Part shown: positions 55,848-64,000 of the stretch, piece after piece | Layout of the letters: every line of letters starts with the position of its first letter | Numbering within the stretch: position 1 is the first letter of the stretch | Translations under genes and position numbers: made by a program | The notes under the pieces: generated by a model | What the model was told of the DNA's origin: nothing | Databases searched by the model: none | What the model saw: only the letters and a program-made list of their open reading frames with translations | Assembly (NCBI GenBank): GCA_964016885.1 | Contig: OZ024741.1 | Coordinates: 413,661,812 to 413,725,811 of the forward strand | Source of the DNA: Eledone cirrhosa | Taxonomy: Eukaryota > Mollusca > Cephalopoda > Octopoda > Eledonidae | Reading direction: 5' to 3' | DNA length: 64,000 nucleotides

Positions 55848-58800
55848 CATCATCATCATCATCATCATCAACGTTTAACGTCCGTGTTCCACGCTTGCAT
55901 GGGTTTGGACGGGGGTAGTCCCACTTGAGGCAAGAGTGATTGTCTTGCTCGCATAGGACTGTCTGGCAGGTTTTCTACAGTTGGATGCCCTTCCTAACAC
56001 CAACCACATTTACAGTGTGGGTCTGGGAGGTTTTTACCGTGTTGCCTACACGGCCACATTACAGCGTGGACTGTGTGTTTTTTTGTCGTGACACCTACAC
56101 GATCTCATTTGTTTCGGCCTGGATGGCGCGGCACCAACATAACTTTACATAGGACGGGGTGGTGTGGGTGGGTGGGGGTGGTGGCGGGACGGGGTGTATT
56201 TTGTTAGAGATGCCTACTGGCAAGGCGGGTCTTCTCTGTTACTGAGTACCGCCAAAGGTCTCGGTCCAGTGACATTGTCTTGGAGAGGTGTAAGTGTGTG
56301 AGGTCGGAGTTTATCAGCTCGTCCCAGGTTTTTCTAGGTCTGCCTATTCCGTGGCTACCGTCTATCTTTATTGCCCTGCACTTTGTTATACAGCTATCGA
56401 CTTTCATGCGCATCACGTGTCCATACCAACGTAGCCTTCTCTCGAGTAAACAACATCTGATCCCTCTTATCTCTAATTTTTTCCTTAGTTCGTTTATGCT
56501 TTGCCGTTCACGTATATTACTGTTACACATCCAGCGGAGCATGCAAGCTTCGTTCCTCTCTAGTCTGCGTATATCCTCTGCACACAATGCCCAGGTCTCA
56601 CTGCCATGCAACATTGCTGTTCGTATGCAGGCATCGTACAACCTGCCTTTCATTTTTAGGGAGAACCCTTTAGCAGCTAATAGTGGTATAAGCTCTCTGA
56701 ACTTTTTCCAACCAGTTCTAACTCTAGCTACAGTACTTTCAGAGCACCCTCCCCCACTGCTGATTTTATCGCCCAGGTAACGGAAGCTGTCCACTATTTC
56801 TATAGAACCCTCTGCGCAATTGAAAGAGCTAGTATTTTGTGGGCACTTGCTGCTACTTATTGCACCAGAACACCGGCCACATGTAAAATCTATGTTCTTA
56901 GTTAGCTTACCTGTGATCCCACTACATCTTTTATGCACCCATACTTTGCATTTAGGACATAAAATGGAGTTTCTACCTACGCCTTTCCTACACACCGAGC
57001 ACGACCATTTCCCAGAAGGGACCGCCGCCTTGTTTTCTTTCCTACAAACTAAAACTTTGGTCTTAGCCAGGTTAATTTTAAGTCCTTTTGACTCTAGGCC
57101 GTGCTTCCATGTTTGGAATTTCTTCTCTAGCTCGGCCATTGATTCCGCTATGAGTGTCAGGTCGTCTGCGTAGGAGTTCCCATGGGCAGCCTGTCTTGAA
57201 CTCCTCTGTTATAGCCTGAAGGGCAATAATAAATAGTAGGGGGCTGAGAACAGAGCCCTGATGGACGCCAGCTTTTACGCTAAACTCTTCACTATATTCG
57301 TTGTTAATTCTAACCTTGCTGACTGTTTCTTTATACATGGCTTGTATAGCCCTCACAAGCCATTCGTCAACGCCTAGTTTTCTAAGAGCCCACCAGATAA
57401 TGGAGCGGGGGACTCTGTCGAAGGCTTTCTCCAAGTCGACAAAAGCTAAGTAGAGGGGTTTACCTTTAGCTAGGAACTTCTCCTGTAGTTGTCGTACTAT
57501 GAAAAGAGCGTCTGTGGTACTTTTGCCTGACACAAACCCGAACTGCATTTCATCTAGGTCAATTCTCTCTCTGATTAGTTGCGCTATTACTTTTTCCGTG
57601 ACCTTCATGACCTGGTCGATTAATTTAATGCCTCTATAGTTACTCCTATCTAGGGCGTCTCCTTTACCCTTATAACAGTTAACGATGATGCTGCTATGCC
57701 AGTCCTTCGGAACAACCCCATTCTGTACGACTTGGTTAACTATGCGGGTGACCATGGTGTGTCCCACCGTGCCAGATGCCTTCAGCATCTCAGCAACTAT
57801 TTCCGAAGGCCCAGCCGCCTTACCTGTCTTCATATCCTTGATTGCCTTACTTATTATACTCCCCTCGACTAACACTGCTGGTCCCTCTATTGGGTCGACA
57901 TGGGGGAGACTGTCTTTCTCCCATTTATTCTCCTCATTTAGTAGCCTTTCATAGTGACACTTCCAAGCTACCTTCTTATCAGTGTCGGTGATGGCAAGTA
58001 TGCCATCATCGTTAAGTACACACTTCTCCCCGACAATATCACGGTTTTCCTTGACGCATTGCCTAGCAATCCTGAACACCTCACGTTTTTGGTCATCGCG
58101 TTGTAGGACATGCTTGAACTTTCTTTCCTCAGCTTCCCTTCTTGCTAAGTACACTTCTCTCCTAGCTTCCCTCCTGGCCACTTGATAGTCTACTCTACTT
58201 CCCCCATCCCGCCATACTTTCCAAGCCTGCTTTTTTGGCCTTAATTGACCCCTCCACCTTACTGTTCCACCACCATGTTACTCTCCTCCTGCCTACAGAC
58301 CTGCTCCAGCCACAGACTTCGTCTGTCGCCAACAGCAGGTTTGCTTTCAGAAATTCCCACTGTCCCTCTATATTGTCCGACTCTAAATGTTCTTCCTTAC
58401 TGTCGAAAGCATCAAGTAATATGTTTTGAAATTTATTTTTGGCTGTGGGGTCCTTTAGCTTCCATATTTTTCTCCTGAGGATAGTCCTCTTCTGCTGTCG
58501 AGTACGTCTCGTCCTGACTATGAGGTCGCTAATTATCAGTCTATGTTGGGAGGTGCATTCTTCATGGGGGAGGGAATTAGTGTTTACAACAGACACTCTG
58601 TCACGTCTTCTGGTAAGGATATAATCTACCTGGCTTGTGTGTTCCCCGGATCTATAGGTGATCAGGTGATTGTCACGTTTTTTGAAGTTAGTGTTACAGA
58701 TAGTTAGGTTATTTGCATCACAGAATTCCAGGATTCTGGAGCCTTCCTCATTTCTAGTACCAAACCCATAGCCTCCATGGATTTCGTCGTAGCCGTCACA

Positions 58801-60107
58801 ATGTTGCCCAACGTGACCATTTAGGTCGCCTGCAATAATTATATAGTCACTGTCAGATATTTGGGAGGTAGTGAGCATCAGTGTCTCATAGAATCTGTCT
58901 TTTATAGTGCCGGGCAGTCCGGATTGGGGTGCGTACGCAGATATTACTGTCACCGTAGTTCTATTGAGGACAAGTCGTATTTTAATTATTCTGTCGTTCA
59001 CTCTATTTACGTCTATTATCTTATCTGCCCACTTTTCTGCTACCATGATTCCTACTCCACCCAGCCCATCGTCGTTTCCCACCCAGAAAAGCTTATAACA
59101 TCGTTTTTTACCCTCAATGAATCTAGCAGACCCACCCCTCCACCTGGTCTCTTGAATACAACAAACATCGACCTCCTTACGTTCAAGCATTTCTACAACC
59201 TCGTTAGCGCGACCCTTTAGGGTGCCTACATTTATGGTACCAACTCTGAAGTTTTGGATCGCGTTTGGAGGGTGGGGGTGGGGGGGTGGGGGGCGGGGGG
59301 AGATGGGGTTATGTTAGCCATCCGCGGGCGAAACAAAGAAGAGTGCTCGCATTCTCGTCCACGAGGTGAATTTGACTTTAGCATTGGCATTTTCGCTCTG
59401 AGCGTCCAGATTTTTCTCTCCCTTCCACTCTCCAGGATTCCGCAGTCCGTCCATCCATCCATCCATCCATCCATCATATATCGAAGGCAACCGTGCAAGC
59501 GATAGTATAGGCCTCTGGCTTATGATTGGTCCGCGTAATAATAATAATGGTGATGCGTGTGGGGGGGGTCTCTGGCTTATGATTGGTCCACGTATTAAGA
59601 ATGGTGGTGTGTGGGGGCGGGTGGGGTAGCTAGCTGGAAGGTTATGAATGTTTAACAGCGAGTAACAAAAAGCAAAACTGCAAGATTTGTTCTGTTCAAT
59701 ACGACAAAAACACCGTATTTAAACCTTAATAAATAACAAAAAATACAGATTTCGGATTTTGCGAGATTGGATGTTTGGACTATGTACGAAATTGTGGTGT
59801 GTGGAGTAGATAGGAAAAACGTGAACGTTACGATTACATGGTTACACCGTAGTAGGGGTAGTTGAAGCAGCAATTGTTTGGCGAAAGTGAATAAACATGA
59901 ACGGGAATTTATCTTATATATATATATGTGTGTGTGTGTAGCTAAGAGAGAGAGAGAGAGAGTGGGAAGGGGGAGAGAGAGAGAGTGTGGCTGACCGCAA
60001 CCCCTCGTGAAGAAGATGGTGGGTGAAGGGTGTATGAGCGGGATTTTTGACTTTCGAGGTAGCATGATATATATATTTAAAGTAAATTATAAGAAGTAGA
60101 ATAGGAA
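55848..60107 (-). mobile_element. LINE copy B, RTE-like, apparently full length
   Basis: It splits a Helitron copy, which gives both borders: GGGAAT at the left and GAATATTAATC at the right, so GAAT (4 bp) may be the target-site duplication. From its 3' end: (CAT)n, UTR, coding region, then about 870 bp of presumed 5' UTR (59240-60107) with G-rich, CCAT, GAGA and TA/TG tracts. At about 4.26 kb it is the only copy here with a likely intact 5' end. Confidence 0.88.
56204..59190 (-). pseudogene. LINE B endonuclease-PHD-like-reverse transcriptase
   Basis: MLERKEVDVCCIQETRW starts the readable APE endonuclease; GTINVGTLKGRANEV lies upstream in frame, so the true start may be earlier. YAPQSG, IIAGDLNGHVG, SQVDYIL and SQHRLIISDL follow. 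RT motifs: VNCYKGKGD, FVDLEKAFDRVPR, GVHQGSVLSPLLF. A C4HC3 PHD-like finger (CSVC...CPKC...HKRC...CGRC) precedes HGSETWAL, RRLRWYGHVMRM and GRPRKTWDE. Only two lesions are seen: a one-base insertion near 58226 and a two-base deletion near 57172 that destroys the catalytic YADD. This is the best-preserved copy of the family here. Confidence 0.92.
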
Positions 60108-60241
60108 GAATATTAATCAAAAACACCACATGCAAGTCTGCACAGTAGACACTACAGTTTTTAAGCCAAGAAAGAAACTTAACATTGTAACTTTAACACA
60201 GCTACTGAGCGACCCCGAGCAACGCCGGGCTTTACTGCTAG
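60108..60241 (+). mobile_element. 5'-truncated Helitron copy, right piece
   Basis: GAATATTAATCAAAAACACC through GAGCAACGCCGGGCTTTACTGCTAG, followed by T. It completes the copy interrupted at 55847. CTAG at 60238-60241 is its terminus. Confidence 0.9.
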
Positions 60242-61061
60242 TAGAATATAAAAGAAAAACAAACGCATACATATAGATATATGTGTTCAAATCGTAAGGG
60301 ACCGGATTTGCTAAGGTGAAAAGAATACTAACTATAGACAATTGGGTTTGCTTGTCTCAATTTAAGAAAAAATTAAGAAAATAAATACAAACCGGAATTG
60401 TAGTAACTACCAATCACCCAGACAACTTCTTGTTGTTTCGCAATGTTAATTGTGAATAGAATTACTAATTCAAGCTCATATATGTATATCTATGTGTTTG
60501 TTTTTCTTTTATATATATATATATATATTAGAAAAAACGAGGAAGTTTCGTTTACATGTATATGATATTTATTTTGTACTGACCTTTTAGCTGAGTTTTG
60601 CAGAGGATTGGCTCAAGGTCACCCATAGGAGTCATGGACCTGACTCCACTATCGATCTGCTCTTCAGATTGGCGATGTAACAAAAAAATATAGTGTTTGT
60701 TGTGGTTTAGGAGATGATGGGTGTATATAGGTATTGCAGAGTAATTGGTGGGGCAGCTTTGCGCGTGTATATTCACACATATTCATGTGCGTGTAAGCAT
60801 GTAGGGATTCGTGTGTGTCTACTTGCGTGTGTAGGCGGGTATTGGTATGTGATATGGACATTCTAAGACTGGCTTTGGTGTAAACAGGAAGATGAAGTGG
60901 GGGGGGGGGGGGTCATGCTAGGACGATCCAGTAATAGTTCATTGTATCCCCATGCAAGCATAGAACAGCAGATGTAATAACATTATGATGATGATATATG
61001 TATAATATATACCTTCCATATACTGTACCGACTGTGTTGTTATTTCTGTTTACCTTTTACA
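60242..61061. other. Unassigned, with a LINE-tail scrap
   Basis: 60925-60995 (CCATGCAAGCATAGAACAGC, ATGATGATGAT) is a diverged + strand LINE tail. 60510-60530 is (TA)n. The rest is unassigned. Confidence 0.4.
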
Positions 61062-61062
61062 T

Positions 61063-61133
<71 letters not shown>
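61062..61133. repeat. Long (TA)n microsatellite
   Basis: About 70 bp of nearly pure TA. Confidence 0.95.
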
Positions 61134-61137
<4 letters not shown>

Positions 61138-61377
61138 TTAGCGAGAATCGCATTTCGGCGAGTAGAAATTAGCGAAACGCAATTTCCGATTTGTGTTGAC
61201 AAGCGCTCAATAGATAAGAAGATACCAGAGCAATAAACATAAGATAAAAAGGCCATACAAAACTGAGACGATGGTTAAGAAGCCATTAACCACCTAAGCC
61301 AAAAAGGTGAGCAAGCTAAGCGGATCAAACAAAATAAAATATGATTGATATATTTATATATATAATATATAAATATT

Positions 61378-61408
<31 letters not shown>

Positions 61409-61413
61409 ATATA
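61134..61413. other. No feature recognised
   Basis: Unassigned sequence ending in AT-rich tracts. Confidence 0.35.
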
Positions 61414-61470
61414 TCATCATCATCATCATCTTCGTTTAACGTCCATTTTCCACGCTAGCATGGGTTAGAT
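61414..61470 (-). mobile_element. Very short LINE 3' end
   Basis: CATCATCATCATCATCTTCG then CATTTTCCACGCTAGCATGG, cut off after about 55 bp by TATATA. It sits immediately beside the 3' end of LINE E, same orientation. Confidence 0.7.
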
Positions 61471-61482
61471 ATATATATATAT

Positions 61483-64000
61483 CATCATCATCATAATCAT
61501 CACCGTTTTACGTCCGTTCTTCCACGCTAGCATGGGTTAGACGGGTTGTCCTGTTGTGGGCAGTGTCTGGTCGGCGGACCATGCCTTGCTCATACAGGAA
61601 CTGATGTGGGCTTGGTTTCTACAGCTGGATGCCCTTCCTAACACCAACCTCATTTACAGTGAGTGCTGGGTGCTTTTTCCGTGGCGCCTACATGTCCACT
61701 TTACAGTGTGGGCTGGGTGCTTTTTTGCCGTGGCACCTCCACGACCACCTTGCAGTGGGAGGGTGTGTGGGCATATTGTCTATATGCTTCAGCTTGTACC
61801 CATGGGAGGTCGGGTACTCTGTATTACTGCGTGACGCCAGAGGTCACGGTCGTGTGTCATCGCCTTTGAGAGGTGCAACTGGGTAAGATCGGCCCCTATC
61901 ACCTCATCCCAGGTCTTCTTGGGTCTCTCCACTCCGCGGCTTCCATTGACTTATAGTGCTCTATACCTTTTTATGCAGCAGTCATCCTTCTTTCGCATCA
62001 CATGTCCATACCAATGCAACCTCCTCTCCTGCACACAGCATTTGATTCCTCTTATGCCCAGTCTCTCTCTCAATTCATTTATGCTTTGCCTTTCGCGTAT
62101 ATTATTATTACACATCCATCGGAGCATGCAGGCTTCGTTTCTCTCTAATCTCCGTAAGTCTTCCACCTTCAGCGCCCAGGTCTCACTACCATGTAACATT
62201 GCTGTTCGGATACACGCATCATACAGTCTGCCTTTCATTTTGAGGGAGAAGCCTTTTGCAGCTAGCAGTGGCAGTAGTTCCCTGAACTTCTTCCATCCCG
62301 TTCTTACTCTAGTTATTGTACTTTCTGAACACCCACCTCCGCTGCTAATTCGGTCAGCTAGGTAGCAGAAGCTGTCTACTGTTTCTACAGAGCCCTCCCA
62401 GAGATTGGTGGTACTTGTTTCCTGTGTCTGTTTGCTGCTTGCTGTCCCAACACAGCTGCTACATGTGAAGCCTACATTCTTAATTAAGCTTCCTGAGATC
62501 CCGCTACATCTCTTGTGTACCCATAGTTTGCATTTGGGGCAGAGAATGGAGTTCCTACATACTGAGCAAGGCCATTTCCCTGAGAGGATCTAGGTTCTGT
62601 TTTCTCGTCTACTTACAAGGACCTTAGTCTTTGTCATGTTGACTTTGAGACTCTTTCTTTCTAGTTCCTGCTTCCAAGTTTGGAATTTCTCTCAACTTCT
62701 ACCATAGATTCAGCTATAAGTGCGAGGTCATCTGCATACAGGAGTTCCCATGGGCATCCGGTCTTAAACTCCTCCGTTATTGCCTGCAGGACTATAATGA
62801 ACAGGAGAGGGCTAAGAACAGAGCCCTAGTGGACACCAACCTGTACGCTAAATTCCTCGCTATACTCATTGCTAATCCTAATTTTGCTGACTGCTCCCCT
62901 ATACATGGCTTGTACAGCTTTCACAAGCCATTCATCTACTCCTAGTTTTCTAAGAGCCCACCAGATTACAGCACGTGGAACTCTGTCAAAGGCTTTCTCG
63001 AGATCGACGAATGCCAGGTAGAGTGGCTTACTTTTAGCTAGGTACTTTTCCTGTAATTGCCTCACAAGGAAGAGGGCATCAGTGGTGCCTCTTCCTGGTA
63101 CAAACCCAAATTGCATCTCATCTAGTTTCACCCGGTCCCTAATAAACTGTGCTATAACTCTTTCTGTTACTTTCATGACCTGGTCCATCAGCTTTATACC
63201 TCTATAGTTTCCTCTATCTAGTGCATCACCTTTACCTGTGTAGCACTTGACAATGATGCTACTGCACCAATCTTTTGGTATGACACCTTTTAGTATTACC
63301 CGGTTAACAATACGTGTGGTTATAGTGTGACTTACAGACCCAGATGCCTTCAGCATCTCGGCAGCTATACCCGATGGACCGGTTGCCTTCCCCATCTTCA
63401 TATCTTTGATTGCCTTACTTACTACGCTGCTGCTGACTTGTACTGCTGGCCCCTCTATAGGGTCTACTTGGGGTAGGGTCTCTTCTTCCCATGCATTCTC
63501 CTCATTTAGTAATCTATCATAATGGCTCTTTCATGCATCTTTCTTCTCAGCACTTGTGAGGGCAAGCTCACCTTTATATTTCCGGATACACTTCTCTCCA
63601 ATGACATCACAATTCTCTCTGACACACTGCCTCACAATCTTGAACATCTCCTGTTTCTGGTCCTCACGTTGCAAAACATGCTTGAATTTTCTATCCTCTG
63701 CTTCCCTCCTAGCTAAGTATACTTGTCGCCTAGCTTCCCTCTTGGTCTCTATGTAATGTACCCTGCTTCCCCCATTCTTTCCATGCCTGTCTCTTGGTCT
63801 TAACTGCCTCATCTACCTTATTGCTCCACCACCAAGTCACTCTCCTCCTGCTTGTGGTCTTACTCCAGCCACAGATCTCATCTGTCGCCTCTAGTAAGTT
63901 ATTTTTTAGGAACTCCCAGTGCTCTTCTACATTGAATGTCTGTATCTGTTCTTCTTTACTGTCATAGGCGTTGAGTAAAATATCTTTAAATCTGTTACTG
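61483..64000 (-). mobile_element. LINE copy E, RTE-like, cut by the window edge
   Basis: (CAT)n at 61483, then the UTR of the C/F type. The coding region then runs to the right edge, still upstream of the reverse transcriptase. The endonuclease half lies outside the window. Confidence 0.92.
61951..64000 (-). pseudogene. LINE E reverse transcriptase, broken, partial
   Basis: Readable RT words: GKATGPSGIAAEMLKASG, GVIPKDWCSSIIVKCYTGKGD, MQFGFVPGRGTTDALFLVRQ, FVDLEKAFDRVPR and an intact LLYADDLA. A CAG-to-TAG change makes the Gln of GVHQGS a stop near 62826; copy C has CAG there. A small deletion near 62688 and a shortened PHD-like finger near 62555 break the rest. C-terminal HGSETWALKVEDLRRLE and RLHWYGHVMRKKD are present. 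It keeps about 60 bp (GAGATGCTGAAGGC...) that copy C lost. Confidence 0.9.

Overview
The window reads as nuclear DNA of a coleoid cephalopod, most likely an octopus. There are no bacterial-style operons. Almost everything is intron-like or intergenic sequence packed with retrotransposons, rolling-circle transposons, tandem repeats and microsatellites. The organism call rests on two things: tRNA-derived SINEs whose body resembles the cephalopod SINE (Ceph-SINE) type, and many copies of an RTE-like LINE whose 3' end finishes in a (GAT)n run, a tail that one SINE here shares. This is recognition from memory, not a database match.

Layout. 1-6335 is a 65-bp satellite (about 97 monomers) that abuts a LINE remnant. 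Between 6.9 and 32.0 kb, three short exon-like segments on the + strand (6985-7115, 13102-13182, 31893-31991) share phase, have consensus-like splice sites and encode a plausible helical-repeat protein. They look like the only host gene here, with introns of about 6.0 and 18.7 kb. Those introns hold LINE copy A (9.2-12.0 kb), a solo non-autonomous Helitron (13.8-14.4 kb), 48-, 49-, 50- and 61-bp minisatellites, several SINEs, LINE copies F and C, a 341-bp palindromic element, a mariner fragment and a Penelope-like reverse transcriptase remnant.

From 32 to 41 kb lie more LINE pieces (copy D on the - strand), a small hAT C-terminal remnant (37.6 kb) and a larger broken hAT transposase of the ZMYM1/DUF4371 type (38.5-41.2 kb). 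From 41.5 to 55.7 kb is the most striking region: a head-to-tail array of Helitron units joined at exact 3'-CTAG/5'-TC junctions, followed by a nearly complete autonomous Helitron encoding a Rep-helicase (48.9-53.7 kb) with three visible lesions. A further 5'-truncated Helitron copy is split by LINE copy B (55.8-60.1 kb), so that LINE arrived later. The window ends in LINE copy E, which runs off the right edge.

Relations between the parts. The Helitron Rep-helicase is the natural trans-acting source for the non-autonomous units, which share both ends with it. The RTE-like LINE is the natural source of machinery for the SINE carrying its 3' tail. All transposon genes seen here are damaged, so the locus records past rather than evident current activity. 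No rRNA, functional tRNA gene, CRISPR array or viral gene was recognised.
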